A stretch of DNA of 64,000 nucleotides from Sulfurifustis variabilis. GTDB lineage: Bacteria; Pseudomonadota; Gammaproteobacteria; Acidiferrobacterales; Sulfurifustaceae. The stretch spans positions 2,356,001 to 2,420,000 of the forward strand of contig NZ_AP014936.1 in NCBI RefSeq assembly GCF_002355415.1. Reading direction: 5' to 3'. The translations under genes and the position numbers were made by a program. Below are positions 1-8,944 of this stretch, in pieces (position 1 is the stretch's first letter; each line of letters starts with the position of its first letter). Below the pieces are notes generated by a model. It saw only the letters and a list, made by a program, of their open reading frames with translations, ran no database searches and was not told the DNA's origin.

Positions 1-669
1 GGGCGCGTCGTCGGCGAACCGGCCGAGCGAGAGCACCATCTCGTCGCGCCCGAACACCACCCCGTCGACGAAGTCGATGCCGGGGTCGTCGCAGCGATGC
101 CGCAAGTCGTCGAAGAAAGCAGCCGGGTCCCGGTGCCGCAGGTGCTCCAGGCGCACGAAACGCTTCACCGGCACCGCTTTCGCCTTCACCCGGAGGGCGT
201 AGCCGAGGGTCCCGTACGAGTTCGGAAAACCGAAGTAGAGGTCGCGGTGCTCGTTCGTCGGCGTGCACACGACCGTGCGCCCGCCCGGGAGCAGCACTTC
301 CAGCTCTTCCACCGTCTCGTGCACGAGGCCGTAACGGAAGGAGGAGGATTCGATGCCGCAGCCCGTCACTGCGCCGCCGATGGTGATGGACTTGAGCTGC
401 GGCACCACCGCCGGCATCACCCCGTGCCTGAGCGACTCGGCCACGAGCTTCGCGTACGGCGTCATGCCCTCGACCTCGATGACCCCCGCCTCGCGGTCGA
501 CGTGAAGCACGTTGTTGAAGTCGCGCACGTCGAGGCGTTCGCCTGCCACCGGCTTGCGGTCGCGGAAGAGGTTCGAGGTGGCCTTGCCGAGGCGTATCGG
601 CCCGTCGGCGTGATGGCGCAGGAAGTCGATCAGCCTCTGCTTGCGCTCTTCGTAGGCGATTGTTGTCAT
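1..669 (-). CDS. FAD-linked oxidase (FAD/FMN-containing dehydrogenase), C-terminus cut by window edge
   Basis: Reading from an ATG at 669 toward position 1 gives 223 codons with no stop, so the C-terminus lies outside the window. The N-terminal half has the look of an FAD-binding type 4 (PCMH-like) domain: an early segment reading RLGKATSNLFRD, the GVIEVEGMTPYAKLVAE strand-helix, and the SITIGGAVTGCGIESSSFRYG stretch that lines the FAD pyrophosphate in this fold. It most resembles the sterol-reductase-like branch of FAD-linked oxidases. Substrate unknown. It is divergent from nothing in the window; the next gene (anti-sigma factor) is on the same strand upstream. Confidence 0.8.
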   Translation of the reverse strand, partial: MTTIAYEERKQRLIDFLRHHADGPIRLGKATSNLFRDRKPVAGERLDVRDFNNVLHVDREAGVIEVEGMTPYAKLVAESLRHGVMPAVVPQLKSITIGGAVTGCGIESSSFRYGLVHETVEELEVLLPGGRTVVCTPTNEHRDLYFGFPNSYGTLGYALRVKAKAVPVKRFVRLEHLRHRDPAAFFDDLRHRCDDPGIDFVDGVVFGRDEMVLSLGRFADDAP

Positions 670-743
670 CGCGGTGCCGTCGCTCGGGTGCCCCAGTGTA
701 CCCGAAACGCCGAGAGCGGATGAATCGCGGCGCGCGCGGAAAA

Positions 744-1493
744 TCAGCGGTTCAGTTCGCGGTAAACGACCTCGGCCACCCGCAGCAGCGGTTCGCGCGG
801 AATCTCCGCCGAGAGCGCGTAGCCGAACGCCCCGTCGACCCAGTAGAACACGCTCACGTTGCCCTCGCGGGCGTACCGGAACGCCGTCTCCCGCCCCTCC
901 TCCGGGTTGTTCGCCAGGTAGAGCGTAAGCCGTCGGCCCTGCGCGTCCTCGTACATGAACTGCGCGGCGGGGCGATCTTCCCCGGGGAGCAACCGACCGC
1001 CCACCAGCCGGAATCCGGCGTCGCCGAGGCGCGGGGCCCGCACCGGCGAACCGAGTCGCTTGGACAGCCAGCCGACCAGGTGGTCCTCCTGCTGCGCGCC
1101 GACTTCGACCGGGTGGAGCACCTCGGGCACGTACGTCACGTGCGCTACCGCGGCGCGCGCCGCGAGCGAAGGCGCTTCGGCCGGCGGGATCGTCCCGACC
1201 CCCCGGGCGAACCAGCCGAGGGCGACGGCCGCCAGAAGCGCCGCGGCCGTCGCAACGTGCCGCAACCAGCCGCCGGGCTGGCGCGCACGCCGCCCCGCCG
1301 CCGGGGCCGGCTCGGCGAGCGCGGGATCGAAAAGCGCCCGCAGCAGCTCGTTCTGCGTGCGATACGCGTCGACGCGGGCGGCGGCATCCGGATCGCCGCG
1401 CAGCCGCTCCTCGACCCGTGCGCGGCGCTCGGGATCCAGCTGCCCGTCGACGTACGCGTGCAGCTCGATGTCGTCGATCGGCGCCGTGGTCAC
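744..1493 (-). CDS. Transmembrane anti-sigma factor
   Basis: 249 residues from a GTG that overlaps the stop of the sigma-factor gene (GTGA), so the two are translationally coupled. The N-terminal 60 residues form a helical cytoplasmic anti-sigma domain (IELHAYVDGQLDPERR, RVEERLRGD), followed by one membrane helix (ATAAALLAAVALGWFARGV) and a long extracytoplasmic domain. No HxxxCxxC zinc motif is present, so it is a zinc-less type. The position directly after an ECF sigma factor supports the role: it would hold sigma at the membrane until an envelope signal is sensed. Confidence 0.85.
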   Translation of the reverse strand: MTTAPIDDIELHAYVDGQLDPERRARVEERLRGDPDAAARVDAYRTQNELLRALFDPALAEPAPAAGRRARQPGGWLRHVATAAALLAAVALGWFARGVGTIPPAEAPSLAARAAVAHVTYVPEVLHPVEVGAQQEDHLVGWLSKRLGSPVRAPRLGDAGFRLVGGRLLPGEDRPAAQFMYEDAQGRRLTLYLANNPEEGRETAFRYAREGNVSVFYWVDGAFGYALSAEIPREPLLRVAEVVYRELNR

Positions 1494-1984
1494 TTGATCC
1501 TCCGCAATACCGGCGCGCCGCCCGCCATCAGGGCGCGCAGGCGCTCGCGCGCGCGAGACAGGCGCGACATGACGGTGCCGATCGGGACGCCGAGCACGCA
1601 GGCGACCTCGTCGTAACGCATCTGCTCGACCCCCACGAGCAGCAGCACCTCGCGGTGCTCGGCCGGAAGACGCTCGAGTGCGTGCTGCAGGTCGCGCAGC
1701 GCGAGCGCGTCCTCCTGCGAGGCCGGGACCGGCATGTCGAGGCGCTCGTCGTCGATGGCGACCGGCTCGCGCCGGCGCACCTGGTTGAGGTGAACGTTGT
1801 GCATGATCGTGAACAGCCAGGCGCGCAGGTCGGTCCCGGGACGCCAGAGATGCCGCCGCGACCAGGAGCGCTCGAGCGTGTCCTGCACGAGGTCGTCGGC
1901 ACGCGCACGGTTTCCGGTGAGGGCGCGCGCGTAACGGCGGAGCCGGGGGATGTGCTCCGCGATCTGCTCGTCCATCCCGCTCAT
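1490..1984 (-). CDS. ECF (extracytoplasmic function) RNA polymerase sigma factor
   Basis: 164 residues, the usual ECF length. Region 2 is visible as DDLVQDTLERSW near residue 30, then the LRAWLFTIMHNVHLNQVRR stretch of region 2.4. Region 4 is in the C-terminal third: the HREVLLLVGVEQMRYDEVA helix and the recognition segment PIGTVMSRLSRARERL. It is the first gene of a sigma/anti-sigma operon. Upstream on the same strand is an AT-rich run (2006-2016) in otherwise GC-rich DNA that may be part of its promoter; I could not identify a sure -35. Confidence 0.93.
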   Translation of the reverse strand: MSGMDEQIAEHIPRLRRYARALTGNRARADDLVQDTLERSWSRRHLWRPGTDLRAWLFTIMHNVHLNQVRRREPVAIDDERLDMPVPASQEDALALRDLQHALERLPAEHREVLLLVGVEQMRYDEVACVLGVPIGTVMSRLSRARERLRALMAGGAPVLRRIK

Positions 1985-2093
1985 GACCCCGTCCGGCCGG
2001 CCCTCCTATATATATGATGGCGCCCCGCCCCGGTCGTACGCCGTCGGACAGTGAACACCGCCCGGGCACGGTTTATTCCCCGGGGCCGGTCAC

Positions 2094-2900
2094 TCACTCC
2101 TCGTGCTGGATGCTCCTGACGATGTAGCCGCCCGACTTCTCGTCGTGCTCCAGCTTCAGGAGCCCGCGCCCGGCGGCCTCTTCGAGGAGCTTCCCGAACG
2201 TGCGGAAGCCGTGGTAGGTCTCGTCGAAACCGGGCTGGCGGCGCTTGAGCGCCTGCTTGATCATCGAGCCCCAGACCTTCTCCTCCTCGCCTCGCTCCTT
2301 GGACAGCGCCTCCACCGTCTCCATCACGAGGTCGATCGCCTCCTGCTTCTTCTCCTCCTCGGTCTTGCCGTCGGCCTTCGCGACCGGCGCCTGGCGCTCG
2401 GTCTTGCGCCCCCGACGGCGCTTTTTCTCTTCGCGCACCAGGTCGTCGTAGAAGATGAACTCGTCGCAGTTCGCCATCAGGAGGTCGGAGGTCGAGTCCT
2501 TCACGCCCACGCCGATGACGTTCTTGTTGTTCTCGCGCAGCTTGCTCACCAGGGCGGAGAAATCGGAGTCGCCGCTGATGATGACGAACGTGTCGACGTG
2601 CGACTTGGTGTAGCAAAGATCGAGCGCGTCGACGACCAGGCGGATGTCCGCCGAGTTCTTGCCCGCCTGGCGCACGTGCGGGATTTCGATGAGCTCGAAC
2701 GCCGCCTCGTGCATCGGCGCCTTGAAGACCTTGTAGCGCTCCCAGTCGCAGTACGCCTTCTTGACCACGATCGAGCCCTTGAGCAGCAGCCGCTCGAGCA
2801 CCTTTCTGATGTCGAAGTCGGCGTACTTCGCGTCGCGCACGCCGAGCGCAATGTTCTCGAAATCGCAGAACACCGCCATGTTTTGGGTATCGGGCTTCAC
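2094..2900 (-). CDS. NYN-domain ribonuclease-like protein with C-terminal OST-HTH/LOTUS domain (LabA/DUF88 family)
   Basis: 268 residues. I chose the GTG at 2900 because AAAGGAG lies 5-6 bases upstream. The N-terminal NYN (PIN-like) domain shows the acidic metal-binding residues in VFCDFENIALG, in DIRLVVDALDL and in FVIISGDSDFSALV. A charged linker (residues 150-185, rich in K and E) leads to a LOTUS-type winged helix (residues about 190-268, with the GFRTFGKLLEEA helix), a module that binds RNA structures such as G-quadruplexes. Likely an RNA-processing or RNA-decay protein; its targets are unknown. Confidence 0.88.
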   Translation of the reverse strand: MKPDTQNMAVFCDFENIALGVRDAKYADFDIRKVLERLLLKGSIVVKKAYCDWERYKVFKAPMHEAAFELIEIPHVRQAGKNSADIRLVVDALDLCYTKSHVDTFVIISGDSDFSALVSKLRENNKNVIGVGVKDSTSDLLMANCDEFIFYDDLVREEKKRRRGRKTERQAPVAKADGKTEEEKKQEAIDLVMETVEALSKERGEEEKVWGSMIKQALKRRQPGFDETYHGFRTFGKLLEEAAGRGLLKLEHDEKSGGYIVRSIQHEE

Positions 2901-2966
2901 GTATTCTCCTTTGAAAAAACCGCGGTATTGTGGCACGCGCGGGGGCGCGCAGCGAGCGCGCCGGGG

Positions 2967-3812
2967 TCAGCGGCCGCGCGGGCCGGCGCCCGGTCGGGGC
3001 TCGGGCTCCCGCGGCCGCGGCAGGTACTCGACGGCAGGCTGCTGGCGGACCGGCTGCGGGTACAGGCGCATCAGGTCGTAGAACAACGGGTCGAGATCCT
3101 TCTTGATCGGCAGGCCCAGCATGCGCCCGACGTCGGCGGTGATCGGGTAGTCGTGCGTCCAGGTGCCGGTACTCAGGAGCGTGGCCACGTGCTCGGCGTC
3201 CGGGTCCGCCATGTGCTCGCGCAGCAGGGTCTTTACCGCGCCCTTCACCTGTGCGATCGCCTTCTCGGCGACGTCGGCCAGGATCAGCGTCTGATCGTCT
3301 ACCTCGTTCGGGCTCTTGCGGTCCACGGCGGCGAGCACGGACGCCGCAGGAAAGCCGCCGACCTGCGGATCGACCGGGCCGAGCACCGCGTGATCGTCCA
3401 TCACGATCTCGTCGGCCGCAAGCGCGATGAGCGTGGCGCCCGACATCGCGTAGTGCGGGATGTGCACGGTGACGCGAGCGGGGTGCGCGTTGATCGCGCT
3501 GGCGATCTGGAGCGCGGCGAGCACCAGCCCGCCGGGCGCGTGCACCACGAGATCGATCGGGGTCTCCTTGTCCGTGAGGTGAATCGCCCGGATGACCTCC
3601 TCCGAGTCGTTGATGTCGATGTAGCGCATGATGGGGATGCCGAAGAACGCCATCGAGACCTGCCGATGGATGAGCGTGATGACGCGTGTCCGCCGGCGGC
3701 CCTCGATACGCCGGAGGAGGCGCACGCGCTCCCATTCCACCATGCGCTGGCGCAGCACCGGGTGAAGCAGGATGAGCAGGAACAACAGCCAGAAGAGTTC
3801 GCCGACGGTCAT
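2967..3812 (-). CDS. Membrane-anchored Clp-fold serine protease (SDH/PF01972 family)
   Basis: 281 residues. One N-terminal membrane helix (residues 3-22) is followed by a cytoplasm-facing ClpP/crotonase-like fold: a start near DSEEVIRAIHLTD, the oxyanion strand VVHAPGGLVLAA, the serine in HYAMSGATLIALAADEIVMD, and the following LGPVDPQVGGFPAAS. This is the pattern of the SDH-type serine proteinase family. The C-terminus is a Pro/Arg-rich tail. It precedes the NYN gene on the same strand with a 66 bp gap; whether they work together is not known. The physiological substrate is unknown. Confidence 0.85.
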   Translation of the reverse strand: MTVGELFWLLFLLILLHPVLRQRMVEWERVRLLRRIEGRRRTRVITLIHRQVSMAFFGIPIMRYIDINDSEEVIRAIHLTDKETPIDLVVHAPGGLVLAALQIASAINAHPARVTVHIPHYAMSGATLIALAADEIVMDDHAVLGPVDPQVGGFPAASVLAAVDRKSPNEVDDQTLILADVAEKAIAQVKGAVKTLLREHMADPDAEHVATLLSTGTWTHDYPITADVGRMLGLPIKKDLDPLFYDLMRLYPQPVRQQPAVEYLPRPREPEPRPGAGPRGR

Positions 3813-4233
3813 GCACCCCTCCCGTAACGAGCCGCGAGTTTCACATGCCTCCCGCCCCGGGGCAACGGAAACGCCTCGACGCGTCCGGGCGCGCGATTCA
3901 CGCTACCGTGTCGGGGTGAAGCGCGCCGCGGTAGCGTGCTTAAATGGTCTCCGGCTCACCGCTCGCTAGGCGAACGATGGCGAAATACGCGAGGCGGCGT
4001 GCCGCGGGGGCACCGGATACCGAAGTGCGCGCGCGAGTGGACGACGGAGACGCGGTGCGCACCTCGGGCGGGGTCACAGGAACCGTTCGCATCTGGACCG
4101 CGGAGCCGACCGGGAAAGCGCCGCTTCTCCGAGCCGTCGGGCGGCCTGCCCTGACGGACGCAGCGTCTCGACCGGTCGGACCGGTCGGCGGTCCGATCCG
4201 ACGCATCCTCTTTCCGCGACACGGAGGTGACAC
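3813..4233. other. Intergenic stretch of 421 bp with a long inverted repeat, no convincing gene
   Basis: Several open frames cross this stretch but none has a ribosome site or family resemblance. It holds one striking element, a perfect 10-bp inverted repeat (CACGCTACCG / CGGTAGCGTG, 3899-3908 and 3929-3938) with a 20-base loop. The right end (4222-4230) carries the GGAGGTGA ribosome site of the following small gene. Confidence 0.5.
3899..3938. repeat. Perfect 10-bp inverted repeat, candidate stem-loop or operator
   Basis: CACGCTACCG at 3899-3908 is the exact reverse complement of CGGTAGCGTG at 3929-3938. The second arm is followed by CTTAAA, not a T-run, so it is not a typical intrinsic terminator in either direction. 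Confidence 0.5.
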
Positions 4234-4413
4234 ATGGAAGTGCAGGTGGGCGGAATTTTCGGGCTTATCGTGCTCATCGCCGACATCTGGGCGATCGTGC
4301 GCACCGTGCAGAGCGGCGCCTCGACCGGCGCAAAGGTCTTCTGGGTCGTGCTCATCATCCTTCTGCCGGTGCTCGGGCTCATCATCTGGTTCATATTCGG
4401 CCCGCGCGGCTAG
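4234..4413 (+). CDS. Small two-helix membrane protein, PLDc_N (phospholipase D-nuclease N-terminal) type
   Basis: 59 residues, preceded by a strong GGAGGTGA ribosome site 3 bases from the ATG. Two hydrophobic helices are seen: GIFGLIVLIADIWAIV and VFWVVLIILLPVLGLIIWFIFG, ending in GPRG. This PxxGxxxWxxxGPR-like ending is typical of the PLDc_N superfamily, which is found alone as small membrane proteins in many bacteria. It converges on cydB, with 18 bases between the stops. Function unknown; roles in envelope stress have been suggested for similar proteins. Confidence 0.8.
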   Translation: MEVQVGGIFGLIVLIADIWAIVRTVQSGASTGAKVFWVVLIILLPVLGLIIWFIFGPRG

Positions 4414-4431
4414 CCGGCACGGGCCCGCGCG

Positions 4432-5424
4432 TCACTCGTAGCCCGCCGACGCCTTGCCGCGGAAGATGCGGTAGGTGTGGATCGTGTACGCGAGCACGAG
4501 CGGCAGCAGGAGCAGGACGCCGACAAGGATGAACAGCTGCGTCGCGGGCGGCGACGCGGCGTCCCAGATCGTGAGCGCGCGCGGAACCGCGTAGGGCCAC
4601 GTGCTCACCGCGAGCCCCGCGTACGAAAGCAGGAAGAGAGCGACGGTGTAGACGAACGGCGCTCGCTCGCGCCGCAGCGCCAGCGCGCGCCAGAGCTCCC
4701 AGGCGACGATGCCGGTGAGAAGCGGCACAGGCGAGAAGTACAGCAGGTTCGGCCAGCTGAACCAGCGCTCGGCGATCGCCGGCTGCGCGAGCGGCGTCCA
4801 CACGCTCACGGCCGCCACGAAGGCCAGCACGGCCGCCAGGAGGCGGCGCGCCGCCCGGTAGCATCGGTCCTGCAACTCCCCTTCCGTCTTGTAGACCAGC
4901 CACGCCGCGCCGAGCAGCGCGTAACCGGCCACCACCCCTGCCCCGCTCATCACGCTGAAGGCGCTGACCCATCCCCAGGTCCCGCCTTCGTAGGCGGTAC
5001 CCGTGAGGTCGAAGCCCTCGACGAAGCTGCCCAGCATCACCCCCTGCGCCAGCGCGGCGAGAAACGAGCCTCCCGCAAAGCCGAACTCCCAGACCCGCTT
5101 GCGATGCGCGCGCGGTCGGAACTCGAAGGCGACGCCGCGGAACACCAGCGCGAACAGGAAGACCAGCAGCGGCACGTACCACGCCGGAAGCAGGATGCTG
5201 TACGCGAGCGGGAACGCCGCGAACAGCATCGCTCCGCCCAGGACGAGCCACGTCTCGTTCCCGTCCCAGACCGGCGCGATGCTGCCGATCAGCAGGTCCC
5301 GTTCTCCCTCTTTCTGCGGCAGCACGGCGGACAGCATTCCGACGCCGAGGTCGAAGCCGTCGAGGATCACGTACATGGCGATCCCGAAGGCGATGACCAG
5401 ACCGGATAGCAGCGCCAGGTCCAC
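4432..5424 (-). CDS. cydB: Cytochrome bd-type ubiquinol oxidase subunit II
   Basis: 330 residues with about eight membrane helices. Recognised by the N-terminal YVILDGFDLGVGML, the PVWDGNETWLVLGGAMLFAAFP segment and the AFEFRPRAHRKRVW loop, all diagnostic of CydB/CioB. The length is that of the cyanide-insensitive (CioB) branch rather than the 379-residue enterobacterial CydB. It starts 3 bases after cydA. Together they reduce oxygen to water with quinol electrons at the inner membrane without proton pumping. No cydX-like short frame is evident after the stop. Confidence 0.95.
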   Translation of the reverse strand: MDLALLSGLVIAFGIAMYVILDGFDLGVGMLSAVLPQKEGERDLLIGSIAPVWDGNETWLVLGGAMLFAAFPLAYSILLPAWYVPLLVFLFALVFRGVAFEFRPRAHRKRVWEFGFAGGSFLAALAQGVMLGSFVEGFDLTGTAYEGGTWGWVSAFSVMSGAGVVAGYALLGAAWLVYKTEGELQDRCYRAARRLLAAVLAFVAAVSVWTPLAQPAIAERWFSWPNLLYFSPVPLLTGIVAWELWRALALRRERAPFVYTVALFLLSYAGLAVSTWPYAVPRALTIWDAASPPATQLFILVGVLLLLPLVLAYTIHTYRIFRGKASAGYE

Positions 5425-5427
5425 GGC

Positions 5428-6792
5428 TCAGGGCGTGGCGCGCCAGACGGTGCGCGGGAGCCGGCGCGCCTGCGGCGGAACGGCCGTTTCGGGGCCCTGG
5501 GACGCCAGCCGGAAGGCGAAGGCGAGGAAGGCGCCGAGCAGCACGAGATAGGCGAGCACGAACAGCGTCAGCGAGCCGGCGACGGCGCTCGGTTCGAGGG
5601 CGCTCGCCGCGTCCGCGGTCCGCAGCATCCCGTGCACCACCCAGGGCTGACGCCCGACCTCCACCACCAGCCAGCCGGCGATGACGGCCACGAAACCGAG
5701 CGGGATGGCGGCGATGCACAGGCGCTGGAACCAGGCGCGGTCGTAGAGCCGCCCCCGCCACCAGAGGACCAATCCGGTCCACGCCACGAACAGGAAATAG
5801 AAGCCGATCGCGAGCATCACCCGGAAGCTGAAGAACACGGTCGGCACGTGCGGCCGGTCGGCCGCCTGCGCCTGGTCGAGCCCGGGCACCCGGCCCGTCG
5901 GGGAGTGCGTGAGGATCAGGCTCGCGGCATACGGGATCTCGACGGCGAAGCGGTTCGCCTCGCGCGCCTCGTCGGGCCAGCCGACCAACACGAAGGGCGC
6001 GGCCTCGGTCGTCTCCCACAATGCCTCCATGGCCGCGACTTTGACCGGCTGATCCCGCGCGACCTGCAGCCCGTGCAGGTCGCCGATCAGGATCTGCGCA
6101 GGAGCGAAGACCGCGGCCGAGAGGATGGAGACGGCGAGCGCCCGGCGGGCGAGCGCGGCGTGCACGCCGCGGCGCAGGTGCCACGCCGACACCCCGGCGA
6201 TCACGAACGCCGCCGTGAGGAGGGAGGCCATGAGCATGTGCGCCAGCCGGTAGGGAAACGAGGGGTTGAAGACGACCGACCACCAGTCGCGCACGTAGAA
6301 CACCCCGTCGCGCAGCTCGAAGCCCGCCGGCGTGTGCATCCACGAGTTGGCCGCCAGGATCCAGAACGCCGAAAGGAACGTCCCGAGGGCGACCATGACG
6401 GTCGCGAGAAAGTGCAGCCGCGGGCCCACCCGACCCCAACCGAAGAGCATGATCGGAAGGAAGCTCGCTTCGAGGAAGAACGCCATCAGCACCTCGTAAC
6501 CGAGCAGGGGGCCGAGGACGTTGCCGGTCGCCTGCGAGAAACGGGCGAAGTTCATGCCGAACTCGAACGACAGCACGATTCCCGAGACCACGCCCGTACC
6601 GAAACCGAGCGCGAAGATCTTCAGCCAGAAGCGGTAGAGCCGGAGGTATTCTTCGCGCGCCGTGTAAAGCCAGGCCCCGTGCAGGATGACGAGGAAGCCG
6701 GAGAGGCCGATCGTGAGCGTGGGAAAGAGAATGTGAAAGCCCAGCGTGAAGCCGAACTGGATACGGGACAGCAGAGTGGCATCCCACTCCAT
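5428..6792 (-). CDS. cydA: Cytochrome bd-type ubiquinol oxidase subunit I (short Q-loop, CIO type)
   Basis: 454 residues. The heme b595 ligand is the histidine at about residue 20 (LGFHILFPTLTIG), the b558 histidine lies in YRLAHMLMASLL, and the quinol-side signature GRQPWVVHGMLRT is intact. The glutamate-bearing EFGMNFARFSQATG helix is also present. The shorter length than E. coli CydA (522) indicates the short Q-loop typical of cyanide-insensitive oxidases. It starts 4 bases after the PLD-VTT gene, so all four genes from 9279 down to 4432 look like one operon. Confidence 0.95.
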   Translation of the reverse strand: MEWDATLLSRIQFGFTLGFHILFPTLTIGLSGFLVILHGAWLYTAREEYLRLYRFWLKIFALGFGTGVVSGIVLSFEFGMNFARFSQATGNVLGPLLGYEVLMAFFLEASFLPIMLFGWGRVGPRLHFLATVMVALGTFLSAFWILAANSWMHTPAGFELRDGVFYVRDWWSVVFNPSFPYRLAHMLMASLLTAAFVIAGVSAWHLRRGVHAALARRALAVSILSAAVFAPAQILIGDLHGLQVARDQPVKVAAMEALWETTEAAPFVLVGWPDEAREANRFAVEIPYAASLILTHSPTGRVPGLDQAQAADRPHVPTVFFSFRVMLAIGFYFLFVAWTGLVLWWRGRLYDRAWFQRLCIAAIPLGFVAVIAGWLVVEVGRQPWVVHGMLRTADAASALEPSAVAGSLTLFVLAYLVLLGAFLAFAFRLASQGPETAVPPQARRLPRTVWRATP

Positions 6793-6796
6793 GCGA

Positions 6797-8944
6797 TCAA
6801 GCGTGGCTCGAGACGGCCGCCGGTTCGTCCTTGGTGCGCTTGAGTACCCACCGGCGCAAGCCGTACATGCCGAGCACGAGCAGCAGCACGACGGCCCCGA
6901 GCACGAGGAAGGTCCCGGGGCCGGGATCGCGGAGGGTCGCGCCGACGCGGTCCACGAAAAGCGTGATGGCGGCGATCCCCGGGATCATCCCGAGCGCGGT
7001 GCCCGCCACGAAATCCCGAAAGCGGATGTGCGAGGCGCCCGCGACCAGGTTCACCACCGTGAACGGGGCGACGGGAATCAGACGCACGATCGCCATGGTG
7101 AGGACCCCGCGCTGCGCCAGGCGCCGGCTCAGGCGATTCAGCTTCGACCCGGCGAAGCGGCGCACCGTGTCGCGCCCGAGCCCGTGGCCCACGCCGTAGA
7201 CCAGCGCGGCGCTCGCCAGGACGCCGATGACCGAATAGATGAACCCCTCCCACGGGCCGAACGCGAGCGCGGTCACCACGATGAGCAGCGTCACCGGAAC
7301 GACGATCAGGCCGCCGAGCACGAACGCGCCGAGCGCGATGAAGGGCGCCGCCGGATAGCCGCGGAAGCCGGCCACGAGTCCGGTAAGCGAATCGACGTCG
7401 AGGTAGTCACCGAGCGGCGTCCAGCGCCAGGCCGCGGCCAGCGCGAGCAGGCCGACGAGAATCGAAACCCCGGCGACGATCCGGCGATGGGCCGGCGCGC
7501 GTTCGTCCGGCGGGACCAGCTGCTCGGCGAGCCTGTCCGGATCGATGGGGCGCTCGGGATCGAGGAGCTCGGGGTTCGGAAGCCAGGAGCTGACCTGCTC
7601 CGGCGGGGGCGGCTCGAGCTCGCGGAGCGTGCGGCCGCCGCCGCGGAGCGACTCGATCGCGGCGATCAACGATCCCTCGCGAGCGACCGCGCGCGCCACC
7701 TCTTCCGGGCGCGTGCCGAGGTGTTCGGCGAGGAGGCGGTGGCGCAGGCCGGCGATGCCGCGCCGCACCCGCTCCTCGCCGCCGCTCTCGAACGCGAGAT
7801 CGCATTCCGTGTCGATTCCCATGGAGCGGTTGTTCAGATTGGCCGATCCGACCCGCGCGAAGTCGTCGTCGACCACCAGCACCTTGCTGTGCACGTTGAC
7901 GCACTGGCCGTCGAGCCCGGGCACATCCGGGTAATAGACACGCAGGCGGTGGTGACGATCGGCCTGGCGCAGCCGGTGGATCAGGCGGCCGCGCAGCACG
8001 TCCATCGTCTGCTGGGAAAGCCAGCCGTCGGTGCGCAGCGCGAGGATGAGCACCACCTCCGGTCCGTCCGGCTCGCCGAGGCGCGCCGCGATCGCGTCCG
8101 CGATACCGGTCGCCGTGAAGAACTGGTTCTCGATGTACAGCGAGCGGCGGGCCGCGCGTATCGCGTCGCGGTAGAGGAGCTCTACCTCGCGCACCTCCGC
8201 CTCGCCGTCGTACGCGGGCACCGTGCGCGCCACCGCCACCGGCACGTTTTCCACCTCTGTCGCCACGCCGAGCGGCCAGAGGTCCGCCGGAGCGCCGACC
8301 GCAGGCCGCGCGCGTCGGCCGGTCGCCCGCTCCCAGCGTGCGCGGACCAGCTCGCCGAGCACGGAGGCCACCTGGCCTTCGACGAGCATCATGACGTCGT
8401 GAAACGGCCGGTACGGCGGCGTGCCCGCCACATCGATGCGGCGCGGGTCGTCGGGGCGATGCTCGGGCGTGTCCCAACGCGCCTTCGTCAGATCGAGGCC
8501 GCCGGCGAAGGCGAGTCCGTCGTCCACCACGACGATCTTCTGATGGTGCGATCCTCCGGGCGGATGCTTGCCGTCCATCCGGAAGTGCAATCGACGATGC
8601 GTGCGCCAGTCGAGCTTGTAGATCGGCAGCCACTCGCGGTCGAGCGCGTACAGCATCGCGAAGTCCCAGGTGAGCACGTACGCGTGCGGGCCGCCCGGAC
8701 GCGAGACGACCCCGTTCAGAAACTCGCAGAGGGTGTTGGGCAGCAGGCCCGGATCGCCGTCCCGCACGAGGCGCACGCGGCTGTCGATGTCCCAGCCGAC
8801 CATCAGGATGCTGTGCCGGGCGCGTGCGGCCGCCTCGCGGAACGCGCGAAAGTAGTCGGCGGCGTCGATCAGGAACGCGACGCGGCGCGCGTGGGCCACT
8901 TGCCAGCAGTTGTAGCCGGGCTTGAGGATCTGGTAACCGGTCAT
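6797..8944 (-). CDS. Phospholipase D-like protein fused to a VTT (SNARE-associated/DedA-like) membrane domain
   Basis: 715 residues. The N-terminal two-thirds has two HKD motifs: HHQKIVVVDDGLAFAGGLD near residue 135 and HSKVLVVDDDFARVGSANLNN near residue 350, the pair that forms the PLD active site. The C-terminal third (from about residue 505) has several membrane helices and the VTT pattern GWEGFIYS-like segment with GVGHGLGRDTVRRF and RLIPVAPFTVVNLVAGAS. Such fusions are thought to act on phospholipids or to scramble them. The ATG overlaps the stop of the upstream small gene, and cydA follows 4 bases later. Confidence 0.9.
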   Translation of the reverse strand: MTGYQILKPGYNCWQVAHARRVAFLIDAADYFRAFREAAARARHSILMVGWDIDSRVRLVRDGDPGLLPNTLCEFLNGVVSRPGGPHAYVLTWDFAMLYALDREWLPIYKLDWRTHRRLHFRMDGKHPPGGSHHQKIVVVDDGLAFAGGLDLTKARWDTPEHRPDDPRRIDVAGTPPYRPFHDVMMLVEGQVASVLGELVRARWERATGRRARPAVGAPADLWPLGVATEVENVPVAVARTVPAYDGEAEVREVELLYRDAIRAARRSLYIENQFFTATGIADAIAARLGEPDGPEVVLILALRTDGWLSQQTMDVLRGRLIHRLRQADRHHRLRVYYPDVPGLDGQCVNVHSKVLVVDDDFARVGSANLNNRSMGIDTECDLAFESGGEERVRRGIAGLRHRLLAEHLGTRPEEVARAVAREGSLIAAIESLRGGGRTLRELEPPPPEQVSSWLPNPELLDPERPIDPDRLAEQLVPPDERAPAHRRIVAGVSILVGLLALAAAWRWTPLGDYLDVDSLTGLVAGFRGYPAAPFIALGAFVLGGLIVVPVTLLIVVTALAFGPWEGFIYSVIGVLASAALVYGVGHGLGRDTVRRFAGSKLNRLSRRLAQRGVLTMAIVRLIPVAPFTVVNLVAGASHIRFRDFVAGTALGMIPGIAAITLFVDRVGATLRDPGPGTFLVLGAVVLLLVLGMYGLRRWVLKRTKDEPAAVSSHA

